A stretch of 64,000 nucleotides of DNA from Sphingobium abikonense NBRC 16140 (GTDB lineage: Bacteria; Pseudomonadota; Alphaproteobacteria; Sphingomonadales; Sphingomonadaceae): the NCBI RefSeq assembly GCF_001598335.1, contig NZ_BCYT01000006.1, forward strand, positions 62,001 to 126,000, read 5' to 3'. This document shows positions 29,743-37,499 of the stretch, one piece after another. The notes under the pieces were generated by a model that did no database searches, had not been told where the DNA came from, and was given only the letters and a program-made list of their open reading frames with translations. Numbering within the stretch: the first letter of the stretch is position 1; every line of letters begins with the position of its first letter. Both the position numbers and the translations under genes were made by a program.

Positions 29743-29768
29743 GTCCGGCGCCCTTCCGCGCGCCGGAC
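29743..29768 (-). terminator. Hairpin between bufA2 and bufB
   Basis: A perfect 9-bp G/C-rich stem (GTCCGGCGC / GCGCCGGAC) with an 8-base loop lies 9 bases downstream of the bufA2 stop codon and ahead of the bufB ribosome site. No T run follows on the minus strand, so it may be an mRNA-stabilising or partial-termination element and not a full terminator. It would favour precursor peptide over enzyme. Confidence 0.6.
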
Positions 29769-29777
29769 GTGCAAAGC

Positions 29778-30044
29778 TCACTTCGGCTCGGTCAGGCTGC
29801 CACCGGCAGCGGCACACGCCTTGACTGTCATTTCCTTGAAGCCGTGCCCCTTGCAGACATTCTGCCCCTTGCATTCGTTGCTGGCGGTCTTGCAGTCGGA
29901 CGTGCCCTTGCAGCTATTGACGCCGTAGCAATGTACGACCTTGGTATCGGCCCCGTCCTTCGCCACGGCCGGCGTGGCGGCTGACACGATAGCGATGGCG
30001 GCGGCCGAAGCGGCGAGGCCCACGCCGCTGTTATAGGTGAGCAT
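29778..30044 (-). CDS. bufA2: Cysteine-rich bufferin-type precursor peptide (BufA2-like)
   Basis: An 88-residue exported peptide, too small to be an enzyme. Residues 1-28 are a Sec signal ending TPAVA. The mature part has six cysteines (39, 45, 51, 58, 64, 77) and three CKG motifs (45-47, 58-60, 64-66), plus the HCYGVNSCKG start typical of bufferin precursors lying next to DUF692 genes. By family knowledge such peptides are modified at cysteines by BufB/BufC and exported to the periplasm to sequester copper or similar metals. Here the metal is inferred. It is the first gene of bufA2-bufB-bufC, with GGAGA as ribosome site and a SigF-type promoter about 40 bases upstream. Confidence 0.88.
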   Translation of the reverse strand: MLTYNSGVGLAASAAAIAIVSAATPAVAKDGADTKVVHCYGVNSCKGTSDCKTASNECKGQNVCKGHGFKEMTVKACAAAGGSLTEPK

Positions 30045-30087
30045 GATAATGTCTCCGAACGAATGTTGAGCCGGTATGGCACCTGTC

Positions 30088-30115
30088 GTTCGGTTCGAAG
30101 CGGCGCGCGGTTACA
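30088..30115 (-). promoter_or_regulatory. SigF-type promoter of bufA2-bufB-bufC
   Basis: On the minus strand TGTAACC (30115-30109) is followed by 16 bases and then CGAAC (30092-30088). The same two boxes with the same spacing occur at two other promoters in this locus. It lies 44 bases upstream of the bufA2 ATG, leaving room for a short leader with the ribosome site. Confidence 0.85.
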
Positions 30116-30166
30116 AAGGACGGTGTAAATTGATCCGGCAAGTCGCTTGGCGCCGCAAGGCGCTTC

Positions 30167-30808
30167 CTACCAGCGCAGCAGTCGCGGTCCGACCAGCATA
30201 CCTAGCAAGGATGCCAGCAATATTCCCAGCGAATACCAGGTCAAGACGAAGATCGCCGACACTTCGGGACAGTGGATGCAATATACCGTCGCTGCAAAAG
30301 CCCCCGCGGAAAGGCCCGCCGAAGCCCCGGCGGCGCGCAGCCGGGTCGGGGCGAGCCGGCGGAAAGACCAAAGCAGACCCGCGAAGATCGGCACGGACAG
30401 CGACAGGACCAGCCATGGGCAACTTTTCCAGCTATGGCCCAGCCACATCGCCAGCCATTGCGACGACGGCGTTCTCGCTAGTTCGAGCAGGCCGACCGCT
30501 CCGAGAAGCAGAACGGGCACCGCCAATGTCCACAAGCCGTACAACCGACCGCTATCGGGACGGGCGAGTTGGACCGTCGCCATCAGCGCGGCGATCGACA
30601 GCGATAAGGTATAGCCCCATTTTATCCAGAAGGACGCGCTCCGCATGGCCTCGCCCAGATCCGGCCGAACCCCGATCGACGCAAGAATCAGCAGCGCAGA
30701 CGCGATCGCGCCGGCCACCACCCCGATGGCCAGCCGGCGTGCGATGCTGTTTCGGGCCACCGGGCGGGTGTCGCTGGCAAGTTGCCGGATCAGGTCGTCG
30801 GTGTTCAT
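30167..30808 (-). CDS. nrsF: NrsF-type membrane anti-sigma factor (DUF1109)
   Basis: A 213-residue inner-membrane protein with six hydrophobic segments, matching DUF1109/NrsF. A short N-terminal cytosolic part (about residues 1-22) probably binds the sigma factor. Three cysteines stand out: C130-P131 in WKSCPW, and C177 and C180-P181 in YCIHCPE. In Caulobacter NrsF two conserved cysteines are needed for sensing metals such as chromate and cadmium; C130 and C180 are at very similar positions. It is the second gene of sigF-nrsF, its ATG overlapping the sigF stop as ATGA. I infer that metal or thiol attack on the cysteines releases the sigma factor. Confidence 0.9.
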   Translation of the reverse strand: MNTDDLIRQLASDTRPVARNSIARRLAIGVVAGAIASALLILASIGVRPDLGEAMRSASFWIKWGYTLSLSIAALMATVQLARPDSGRLYGLWTLAVPVLLLGAVGLLELARTPSSQWLAMWLGHSWKSCPWLVLSLSVPIFAGLLWSFRRLAPTRLRAAGASAGLSAGAFAATVYCIHCPEVSAIFVLTWYSLGILLASLLGMLVGPRLLRW

Positions 30809-31344
30809 CGCATCGCTCCCTGCACGCGCGCCATCAGCGCTTTCAGCCCACGATGCACCGAGATCTTCACGTCCGATTCGCCGATGCCTTCCACGCTCGC
30901 CGCTTCGGCGACGCTCAACCCTTCCAGCCGCGTTGCGCGGATCATCCGCGCCTGCTTGGGCGGCAAATGTCCCAGCAAATCGGCTATGTCCAGCTTCGCG
31001 ATGCTGCTTGCCTCAAATTCTTCGGCCACCAGCGATTCCTCCAGATCGTCGATCGGCTGCAACCGGCCGACGCGGCGGAAATGGTCGATCATCTTGTATC
31101 TGGCGACCGCGTAGAGCCAAGCGGTGAAAGCGCGCCCGCGATCGTAGCTGGCTCGGCGAGTGTGGACGGCGATTAGGGTCTCCTGCACCAAATCCTCGAC
31201 ATCGTCGTCGGCTCCGCGAACACGACGCCGATAGAAACCCCTCAGCAGCGGAACGAGCAGTCGCAGCAATGCCGCATGGGCCGCGGCGTCGCCGTCCAGC
31301 CCATCCGTCATCAACATCCGCAGATGCTCCTCCGTCGTCTGCAT
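30805..31344 (-). CDS. sigF: ECF sigma factor, SigF-like
   Basis: A 179-residue extracytoplasmic-function sigma factor. Region 2 is at about residues 25-95 (DVEDLVQETLIAVH, then RAFTAWLYAVARYKMIDHFR) and region 4 at about 120-172 (LPPKQARMIRATRLEGLSVA, then a helix-turn-helix with GESDVKISVHRGLKAL). The start is ATG 31344, with GAGGAG upstream; the longer frame to 31383 is ruled out because the promoter -10 box lies at 31364-31368. It forms an operon with nrsF, encoding its probable anti-sigma factor. An identical promoter precedes this operon and both bufferin units, so it very likely activates itself and all of them. Confidence 0.92.
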   Translation of the reverse strand: MQTTEEHLRMLMTDGLDGDAAAHAALLRLLVPLLRGFYRRRVRGADDDVEDLVQETLIAVHTRRASYDRGRAFTAWLYAVARYKMIDHFRRVGRLQPIDDLEESLVAEEFEASSIAKLDIADLLGHLPPKQARMIRATRLEGLSVAEAASVEGIGESDVKISVHRGLKALMARVQGAMR

Positions 31345-31363
31345 TCGATCTCCTCGCCCACAG

Positions 31364-31391
31364 GTTCGGATCAAACCAGCCATCGGTTACA
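31364..31391 (-). promoter_or_regulatory. Autoregulatory SigF-type promoter of sigF-nrsF
   Basis: On the minus strand TGTAACC (31391-31385), 16 bases, then CGAAC (31368-31364), 20 bases upstream of the sigF ATG. It is back to back with the bufA1 promoter, the two -35 boxes being only 33 bases apart. Confidence 0.85.
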
Positions 31392-31424
31392 TCATCGACC
31401 GATCATTTTTAACATGGTGGAAAG

Positions 31425-31452
31425 TGTAACCGTGGCGACACATTCACCGAAC
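31425..31452 (+). promoter_or_regulatory. SigF-type promoter of bufA1
   Basis: TGTAACC (31425-31431), 16 bases, CGAAC (31448-31452). The same boxes and spacing as the other two promoters in the locus. It lies 102 bases before the bufA1 ATG, leaving a leader of about 95 bases in which I saw no gene. Confidence 0.85.
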
Positions 31453-31554
31453 ATGCCGATGTGACACGGGCTTCCCGCCTCCTCCCCGGTCACCGCGCGG
31501 TCCGGTTCCCGTCCGGACCGCGCGCAGAGGCGACGGATCGAAGAGGACAACATC

Positions 31555-31830
31555 ATGCGTACAACTCATGCAGCGCTTGCCGCCGGCATCGCGATCGCTT
31601 CGGTAAGCGCTTTTGCGGCGTCCGCACATGCGCAAACGAAGCCGAAGATGGAAAAATGCTATGGCGTTTCGCTCGCCGGAAAGAATGACTGCGCGGCCGG
31701 CCCCGGCACAAGCTGCGCGGGCACATCGAAGGTCGATTATCAAGGCAATGCATGGAAACTGGTCAAGGCCGGCACCTGCACGTCGATCAAGACGCCCAAG
31801 GGCAACGGGTCGCTTTCTCCCAAGGCCTGA
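31555..31830 (+). CDS. bufA1: DUF2282 bufferin precursor peptide (BufA1/GigP-like)
   Basis: A 91-residue exported peptide of the DUF2282 family. The signal peptide is about residues 1-26 (ending ASAHA). The mature part carries exactly four cysteines (35, 46, 54, 75) in the family pattern EKCYG, KNDCA, SCAGTS and GTC. In bufferin/gig systems such peptides are cysteine-modified by the DUF692/DUF2063 pair and bind copper or gold ions in the periplasm. Here no DUF692 gene follows; the only candidate pair is bufB/bufC about 2 kb away on the other strand. The ribosome site is GAGGAC. A terminator-like hairpin separates it from bufD. Confidence 0.9.
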   Translation: MRTTHAALAAGIAIASVSAFAASAHAQTKPKMEKCYGVSLAGKNDCAAGPGTSCAGTSKVDYQGNAWKLVKAGTCTSIKTPKGNGSLSPKA

Positions 31831-31849
31831 TTCTATAAGCCAATCGCGG

Positions 31850-31882
31850 CGGCCGGGGCGCCCAGTAGCTCCGGCCGTTTTT
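31850..31882 (+). terminator. Intrinsic terminator/attenuator after bufA1
   Basis: A 9-bp stem with one G-T pair (CGGCCGGGG, 31850-31858, with CTCCGGCCG, 31869-31877) is followed at once by TTTTT (31878-31882). This is a standard Rho-independent terminator layout, placed between bufA1 and the DoxX gene that follows 14 bases later. Partial read-through would give much more precursor than membrane protein. Confidence 0.75.
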
Positions 31883-31896
31883 CGTGGAGACGATTG

Positions 31897-32346
31897 ATGA
31901 ACCTTCTCTTGCACAGACGAGACGCCTTGGTCCGGCGGATCGAAGCGCTGCTTACCGACGCGACGCTGTTGCTGATCGCGCGTCTGAGCATCGCGGCCGT
32001 TTTCTTCCTTTCCGGACGAACGAAGGTGGAGGGCGTCATCACCATCACCGACAGCACTTACGAACTGTTCCGCACCGAATATGCCTTGCCGCTCCTGCCA
32101 CCCGAGCTTGCGGCGACCATGGCAACCTGGGCGGAGCATCTCTTTCCAATATTGCTGACATTGGGCCTTTTTACGCGGTGTTCGGCATTCGCACTGCTTG
32201 GCATGACGATGGTCATCCAGATATTCGTTTATCCCAGTGCATGGCCAACCCATCTAACATGGATCGCTATCCTGCTCCTTCTGGTGGCTCACGGCAGCGG
32301 TGGCTGGTCCTTGGACGCACTGATCTTTCCACGGTCGGAAAAGTGA
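31897..32346 (+). CDS. bufD: DoxX-family membrane protein (BufD-like)
   Basis: A 149-residue inner-membrane protein of the DoxX family with four hydrophobic segments (about residues 20-42, 70-90, 95-115 and 118-138). The segment [13 protein letters not shown] and the later [14 protein letters not shown] are characteristic. DoxX proteins are the usual last gene of bufferin/gig operons (BufD/GigT), where their role is not settled; redox or quinone functions have been proposed for the wider family. It follows bufA1 after a terminator-like hairpin. The ATG at 31897 is preceded by TGGAGA. Confidence 0.85.
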   Translation: MNLLLHRRDALVRRIEALLTDATLLLIARLSIAAVFFLSGRTKVEGVITITDSTYELFRTEYALPLLPPELAATMATWAEHLFPILLTLGLFTRCSAFALLGMTMVIQIFVYPSAWPTHLTWIAILLLLVAHGSGGWSLDALIFPRSEK

Positions 32347-32899
32347 AGCGAAAGCTCGCCGCAAACTGCATTATTTGCAACTTTACGACGCAATTGAGAA
32401 TACATATCGGGTTTCGGGCTTATCTTACCCAAAAGTCTTGAGGCCGGACGCCATAGTGCTTGAGCTTATCGCAAGGCGAAGACCGACCGGTACTCTCACC
32501 CTCGCAACGCCAAGTTTGGGAGGTATATAGGAAATGGAACAGATTCCAGCGCCATCATCGACCATATAGTCGCAACTGCCCGGTTCGCACGGACGAGGCG
32601 CCAAAGGACATGTTCGGGATCAGCTACAACACGTGACGGAGAATCGATGCGGAGAGGCCGGTACGGGCATTTATCGCACACAGGATCATTGGTTGTGTGG
32701 GCTTAAAACTTTGCGCCTGACGGCAAGTGTAAAAACTGCATCAGTCTGCCATCGTTCCATGGGCAGCCGCTCTGCTGATCTTTCACCAGCATGCTGAGAT
32801 AAGTGTGGGCGTTCCGGTGAAAAAACCGAGCTGATGGTCCACTTTTTTTAATTGATCCGGCAATCGGCGCAGCCGATCGCCGGATCGATCTACGCATTG
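32347..32899. other. Gene-free stretch at the left edge of the catabolic island
   Basis: There are 553 bases between bufD and the TonB receptor stop. I see no convincing gene, RNA or intact insertion-sequence end. Small open frames here have no ribosome site or recognisable product. Near the right end, at 32854-32886, is an imperfect 14-bp hairpin (GATCCGGC and ATCGGC arms, one mismatch, GCA loop) without a T run on either strand. The stretch marks a change from the high-G+C backbone to the lower-G+C island and could be decayed mobile DNA. Confidence 0.5.
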
Positions 32900-35263
32900 T
32901 TAAAAGTCGAAGTTCAGACGTACGCCATAGGTACGCGGCGTGCCGAACTGCCAGATATAGATGTCGTCATTGCCCGCCGCGGTGAAGCTTGCATATGTAA
33001 GCGGCTGGTTATCTTCAATATTGCGGACAAATGCCTGCACCCCGAACTTGTCGTCAGGCGAGCGCCACTCGATGCTCGCGTCTGTCTGGAAAAACGCTTT
33101 CTGCCGCGAGTCATTGAAGTTGAAGATGTCCACAAAATAGGAGCTTTTGTAGCGCGAGAACACGCTTGGGGTAAGGCTCCCGGCATTTCCCAGATCGAAC
33201 CGATGTTCATAGCCTGCGGCTATCACCCAACGCGGAGACTGCGGCGGTCGATTGCCGGCCAAGTTCGGCTGCACAACCGGCGCAGCCGTTGAGTCGGTGT
33301 CAAGGTCGCCAAGACCAGTGACGCAACCCCCAGGCAGTGTCGAGGACGCGCAATATACGGCGTATGATGCCAGGAAATCCTCATACTTCGCGTTGAGGTA
33401 GTTCACGCTGGCGGTGAAGCGACCATTCTCAAGTACCCTGATCGACGAGTCCAGCTCGATACCCCAGATCCGAGCCTTGCCTGCATTGAATACCTGGCCA
33501 CCGATCGAATTGTCGAGCAGAACCGAGGCCTGCAGATCCTTGTAGTCGTAGTAGAAGCCAGAGAGGTTGACGAAATTCGCTCCGCCGGTGCCGAAGCTCC
33601 GTTTGATCCCGGTTTCGTAGGCCGTGTTGCTTTCCGGCGCATAAGAACCGATTGAGTCGAACCCGCCCGCTTTGAAGCCCGTCGACACCTTGGCATATAC
33701 AAGCGTGTCGGCATCCGGCTTGTAATTGAGGCCAGCCAGCCATGTGAATTTTTCTGCGCTCGCGCTCGGCCGGTCCACCGACAAGGGGGCCGCGGTGATC
33801 CGCACCGGCCCCGTGTTGTTGAGCGGAGAAGCGGGGTTTGCGATGCCGCTGCCATAGACGTTGAATATGCCTGTGCGCTTGTCCCAAGTGTATCGTCCGC
33901 CTACGACCGCCGTCAGTGTGTCGGTCAGCGGAATGTCCGTTTGCGCAAATACCGCCCAGCTGGCGCTACTGACCTGGCGATCGAAATAGTTAATGTAACC
34001 ACCATTGGCCCCGAGAAGAAACGGCGGCAAGTAGGGCGGTCCGTTGAAAAGACCGCGCTCAATGTCGAGATCTTCCTTGAAGCGGAACACGCCGCCTTGC
34101 CACTGAATGCCGCCGGCTTCCCCCCCATTGATCCGCAATTCATGGCTCTGGGTGTCCACGTCATTGGCGAAATTCTTGAAAAGATAGGCCGGAGCCAGCG
34201 CGGAGTCGAAGCTCTCGTCCGTAGTCCGGTAACCGCCGGTATAGCTCAATGTTGCCGGGCCAAAATCATAGGATATACGCCCGCGAACCGCTGTCGTCCG
34301 TTGCCGCTGAATGCTTGGGCTGCGCGCTGGTGCGGTATAGTTGCCGCGGTCTATGGTTTCGAGCCCGTTGGTGTTCTGAGGGATGCAGACCACGAGGCGC
34401 GGATCGGCGCCCACGGGAACGAAACCATTCTGATTGCACCCGGCCCCCGGCGTCAACGCGGGGTTATAACCTAGGCCCGGGTTGTAATTGACGAACGCCT
34501 GGGCCGCCAATTCGCGGTCTGCGGCGACATGCTCGACTGCCGCGTCGATGGTCAGTGCATCAGAGGGTCGCAGGCTCAGGCTGACGCGGCCGCCCCGGGT
34601 ATAGTCGTCGCCCGTGCGAGTGCTGAGATTCGGGTGCGAGAAATAGCCATCTCGCTTCGAATAGGTGCCGGCAAAGCGCAGCCCGCCGATATCACCGAAG
34701 GGCACGTCGATCCCGCCCTGCAGAAGGACATGGTCAAAGTTTCCATAAGATGCTGTGAGATTGAAACCCAGCTCGTCGCCCGGCTTGCGAGTGATGAAAT
34801 TGATCGCGCCGCCGGTCGAATTGCGCCCATAAAGTGTGCCCTGTGGCCCGCGGAGAACCTCAACCCGGGCGAGATCGAACAGCCCGGCATTCAGGACCGT
34901 CGGACGGTTTATATATTCGCCGTCGATGTTGACGGCGATGGAGGAATCCTGCGTTTCGGCATTGTCGTTGGTGCCTACACCGCGAACAGTCACGCGCGTC
35001 AGGTTCGTATCCTGAACAATTTGCACCGCAGGTGCCAGTTGCTGGATGCCGCTGACGTCGGAAATGCCTGCTTTTTCAAGAGCGTTACCCGAAACCACCT
35101 GCAGGGCAATTGGCACGTCCTGGACGTTTTCAGCACGATTCTGAGCTGTCACGACGATCTCGGCGAAGGCGGACGCGGGTGCCTGATCCTGCGCCATCGC
35201 AGGCGTCGCGATCATCGACGCGGTACCGATTAGCAGGCCCGACTTCAGATTCAGCTTACGCAT
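32900..35263 (-). CDS. TonB-dependent outer-membrane receptor
   Basis: A 787-residue receptor. The signal peptide is about residues 1-24 (ending TPAMAQ). A TonB box-like stretch EIVVTAQNRAENVQDVP precedes the plug domain (about 45-160, including VTVRGVGTN and LRGPQGTLYGRNSTGGAINF). A 22-strand barrel follows and ends in YGVRLNFDF with the terminal aromatic residue needed for outer-membrane assembly. It imports a bulky nutrient through the outer membrane with TonB energy. Its place next to a GntR regulator and deglycosylation genes suggests an aryl-glycoside or oligosaccharide instead of iron; this is inference. The ribosome site is GGGAGGGG. A TGATATATCA site lies about 175 bases upstream. 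Confidence 0.93.
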   Translation of the reverse strand: MRKLNLKSGLLIGTASMIATPAMAQDQAPASAFAEIVVTAQNRAENVQDVPIALQVVSGNALEKAGISDVSGIQQLAPAVQIVQDTNLTRVTVRGVGTNDNAETQDSSIAVNIDGEYINRPTVLNAGLFDLARVEVLRGPQGTLYGRNSTGGAINFITRKPGDELGFNLTASYGNFDHVLLQGGIDVPFGDIGGLRFAGTYSKRDGYFSHPNLSTRTGDDYTRGGRVSLSLRPSDALTIDAAVEHVAADRELAAQAFVNYNPGLGYNPALTPGAGCNQNGFVPVGADPRLVVCIPQNTNGLETIDRGNYTAPARSPSIQRQRTTAVRGRISYDFGPATLSYTGGYRTTDESFDSALAPAYLFKNFANDVDTQSHELRINGGEAGGIQWQGGVFRFKEDLDIERGLFNGPPYLPPFLLGANGGYINYFDRQVSSASWAVFAQTDIPLTDTLTAVVGGRYTWDKRTGIFNVYGSGIANPASPLNNTGPVRITAAPLSVDRPSASAEKFTWLAGLNYKPDADTLVYAKVSTGFKAGGFDSIGSYAPESNTAYETGIKRSFGTGGANFVNLSGFYYDYKDLQASVLLDNSIGGQVFNAGKARIWGIELDSSIRVLENGRFTASVNYLNAKYEDFLASYAVYCASSTLPGGCVTGLGDLDTDSTAAPVVQPNLAGNRPPQSPRWVIAAGYEHRFDLGNAGSLTPSVFSRYKSSYFVDIFNFNDSRQKAFFQTDASIEWRSPDDKFGVQAFVRNIEDNQPLTYASFTAAGNDDIYIWQFGTPRTYGVRLNFDF

Positions 35264-35437
35264 GTTCCCCTCCCAAATTCAGCGGGTAACATCCCGCATA
35301 TCTTAACTAGATCCAATATTTTAGTTCTGTTGATGTCGCTGTCAAGGCGTCCTGGAGCGATCCGAGTGAGGCGATCGATAACGGCGACAGACGTTTGACG
35401 GCTTGACCCTAGCCAAATAGCTGGAAATTCTAGCCTT

Positions 35438-35447
35438 TGATATATCA
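35438..35447. promoter_or_regulatory. Candidate GntR operator upstream of the TonB receptor
   Basis: The palindrome TGATATATCA, identical to the core of the 14-bp palindrome at 36261-36274. It lies between the GntR gene and the TonB receptor gene, 175 bases from the receptor start codon. Confidence 0.55.
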
Positions 35448-35490
35448 CAGGCTTCAATCGGCCTGAGAAAAATTTTTTTCTCGACCAAAA

Positions 35491-36162
35491 TTAGGGGTTC
35501 TGCGGGTAGTCGAAGCCCTTTTCGATAATCACGGTGGCGACCTTCTCGCGTGCAATGCGTATGAACTCGCTGGCATCGTCGAGCGATGGAATTGCCGTAT
35601 CGAACCGAGTCGCGAGCGCGAAAATGGCGCGGATATCTTCGCTGTGATGGCTAATCGAATAAAAAATCCGGTCCATCTCTGCGGAAAGCTTGCGATAAAT
35701 CGCACCAAGCAAGGGATTTCGGGTGGCCTCCACGAGTAGATCAAAGCGTTGCCGAGATAGTTGAATCCAGCGCTCCGGATCGAATTTGGCTTTTCTGATA
35801 GCGCGTTCATGCTCTCGCTGGATGGCGTCCAGAGCCGCGCCTTGTTCAGAAGTTACTCGATCATGCGCCAGTTGGATGATCAATGGGGATACGGCACTCC
35901 ACACGGCAAAGAAGTCATCTACAGATTTCAGTGTGAGGCCAGCTACGCGATACCCGCGGCGGGGTATTGTTTCGACCAGTCCGTCATGATTTAGGCGATC
36001 TAAGGCTTCACGCACCGGCATCGCCCCGAACCCAATCTCCTCTGATATCTCGCGTTCAGTGAAGCGCATACGCGGCGGCATTTTAAGCAACACGATCCGC
36101 TCCCGCAAAAGCGCGTACGCTTGGTCTGCCAGTGTCTGCTTATGTTCGTCGCGCCTTGTCAT
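35491..36162 (-). CDS. GntR-family (FCD) transcriptional regulator
   Basis: A 223-residue regulator with an N-terminal winged helix (about residues 10-75, including YALLRERIVLLKMPPRMRFT, then EISEEIGFGAMPVREALDRL) and an all-helical FCD effector domain (about 85-215). It belongs to the FadR subfamily, which usually represses catabolic genes and is released by a pathway metabolite. It lies between the TonB receptor (same strand) and the FAD monooxygenase (divergent); palindromes with TGATATATCA in both flanking gaps are the likely binding sites. The effector is probably a carboxylic or sugar-acid intermediate, but that is a guess from the family. Confidence 0.92.
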   Translation of the reverse strand: MTRRDEHKQTLADQAYALLRERIVLLKMPPRMRFTEREISEEIGFGAMPVREALDRLNHDGLVETIPRRGYRVAGLTLKSVDDFFAVWSAVSPLIIQLAHDRVTSEQGAALDAIQREHERAIRKAKFDPERWIQLSRQRFDLLVEATRNPLLGAIYRKLSAEMDRIFYSISHHSEDIRAIFALATRFDTAIPSLDDASEFIRIAREKVATVIIEKGFDYPQNP

Positions 36163-36260
36163 CCGTCAACTCCAGCTATGCACCGCCATAAAGCGACCAT
36201 GTCTCGTCGGAAAGCATTGGTGGGATTGCAACCCTTGACTGAAAATACAGCATCTGCGAT

Positions 36261-36274
36261 CGTGATATATCACG
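36261..36274. promoter_or_regulatory. Candidate GntR operator between regulator and FAD monooxygenase
   Basis: The perfect 14-bp palindrome CGTGATATATCACG lies in the 173-base gap between the divergent regulator and monooxygenase genes. Its 10-base core recurs upstream of the TonB receptor. FadR-type GntR proteins bind short palindromes of about this size. Confidence 0.65.
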
Positions 36275-36335
36275 GTGAGCCAGTATGAGCCATGACCGTG
36301 GCTGATTTGCTCAGACGTTTCGGGAGGGGTCAAGA

Positions 36336-37499
36336 ATGTCTAGTTGTAACAAGATACTCGTGGTCGGCGCGGGTATAGGCGGTCTTTGTGCAGCGGTGGC
36401 ACTTGCTCGAAACGGCGTTGAGGTCGACGTCATCGATATCAAGCCTGATAATTCAGTCGCCGGTGTGGGGTGGGGGCTGCGAACAAATGGCCTGCGTGCT
36501 CTGCGCGAGATCGGGCTTCTTGACGACACGTTGGCCATCGGCTTCCCGACGCCTCCGCTTTCCTATTATGATCAAAATGGACGGCATGTCGTCGATATTT
36601 CCTATGGACGGAAGTTCGACGGTTTGCCCAACAATGTCCAGCTACCGCGCTTGGGCTTCCTAGAGATGGCCAGCGCCCGTGCCCTGGAACTTGGGTGCAA
36701 CATCATGATGGCGACAACAGCCGTCGATATTCAGCAGGATGATGCTGGCGTCACGGTCAAACTTAGCGATGAATCATCGCGTCGCTATGATCTTGTTCTC
36801 GGTTTCGACGGTATCAATTCTCAAGTTCGGGAATATCTGTTCGGCCAGAAACATGTACCGGCTCGCAGTGGTGGGGTCGCGTGGCGGGCGGCCGTGCCTG
36901 CCCCGGACAGTCTGAAGGGCGCTCTATTCTGCCACGGTTTTGGCGGCAAAGTTGGTTTCGTGCCGCTGGTTGGCGGCATGATGTATGTGATTGTTACGCA
37001 TCACGAGCCAGGCCGCCCTCGTCACGACCCTGACGCTTTTGCAGAAGTCATGCACAAAACAGCGCGGGAGATGATGGGTGACTCTGAATTCATGGCGGAC
37101 GCGATCGCTTCTTTGCGCACCGCCAAGAATGTCGCCTACACCCCTTTGAATACGATTATGGTCCCATATCCATGGCACCGCGGCCGGGTCATGATCATGG
37201 GCGACGCCGCGCATGCGACCACGCCCTATCTCGGATCGGGTGCCGCGATGGCTATTGAGGACGGGGTGGTTTTTGCCCGGCTTCTTGACAGCGACGATAC
37301 GCTCTACGACGTCCAAACCAAGTTCATGGCGAGACGATATCCGCGAGTGAAAACCGTCTGGGATTGGTCTCTGAAAATGATGCACGAGGAATTTGATTCG
37401 GCCACGCCCGAAGCGCTCGAGCGACGTCTCGCGTATCTCGTAAATGAAGAGCCAGCCGCAATCGATTACATTAACCGCATCCTGGAAAGTGATTACTGA
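36336..37499 (+). CDS. FAD-dependent monooxygenase (group A, PHBH-like)
   Basis: A 387-residue cytosolic flavoprotein. The ADP-binding motif VVGAGIGGLCAAVALARNG is at residues 10-28, the DG motif at about 164-166 (LGFDGINSQ), and the GD motif is GRVMIMGDAAHATTPYLGSG (about 284-303). These three mark group A NAD(P)H-dependent aromatic hydroxylases. It could hydroxylate the aromatic aglycone released from a glycoside, or oxidise the glycoside itself; the sequence does not decide. It starts after a GGGAGGGG ribosome site and its stop overlaps the next start as TGATG, so the two proteins are translationally coupled. It is probably controlled by the divergent GntR regulator. Confidence 0.88.
   Translation: MSSCNKILVVGAGIGGLCAAVALARNGVEVDVIDIKPDNSVAGVGWGLRTNGLRALREIGLLDDTLAIGFPTPPLSYYDQNGRHVVDISYGRKFDGLPNNVQLPRLGFLEMASARALELGCNIMMATTAVDIQQDDAGVTVKLSDESSRRYDLVLGFDGINSQVREYLFGQKHVPARSGGVAWRAAVPAPDSLKGALFCHGFGGKVGFVPLVGGMMYVIVTHHEPGRPRHDPDAFAEVMHKTAREMMGDSEFMADAIASLRTAKNVAYTPLNTIMVPYPWHRGRVMIMGDAAHATTPYLGSGAAMAIEDGVVFARLLDSDDTLYDVQTKFMARRYPRVKTVWDWSLKMMHEEFDSATPEALERRLAYLVNEEPAAIDYINRILESDY

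Noticed and set aside
31345..31383. A longer N-terminus for the sigma factor
   Set aside because: It would include the -10 box of its own promoter; ATG 31344 has GAGGAG upstream.
32854..32886. A hairpin near the TonB receptor stop considered as a terminator
   Set aside because: The stem has a mismatch and there is no T run on either strand, so I list it only as part of the gap description.
32703..32897. A 64-codon minus-strand frame in the gap before the TonB receptor gene
   Set aside because: No ribosome site and no recognisable product; it may be a decayed fragment but I cannot support it as a gene.
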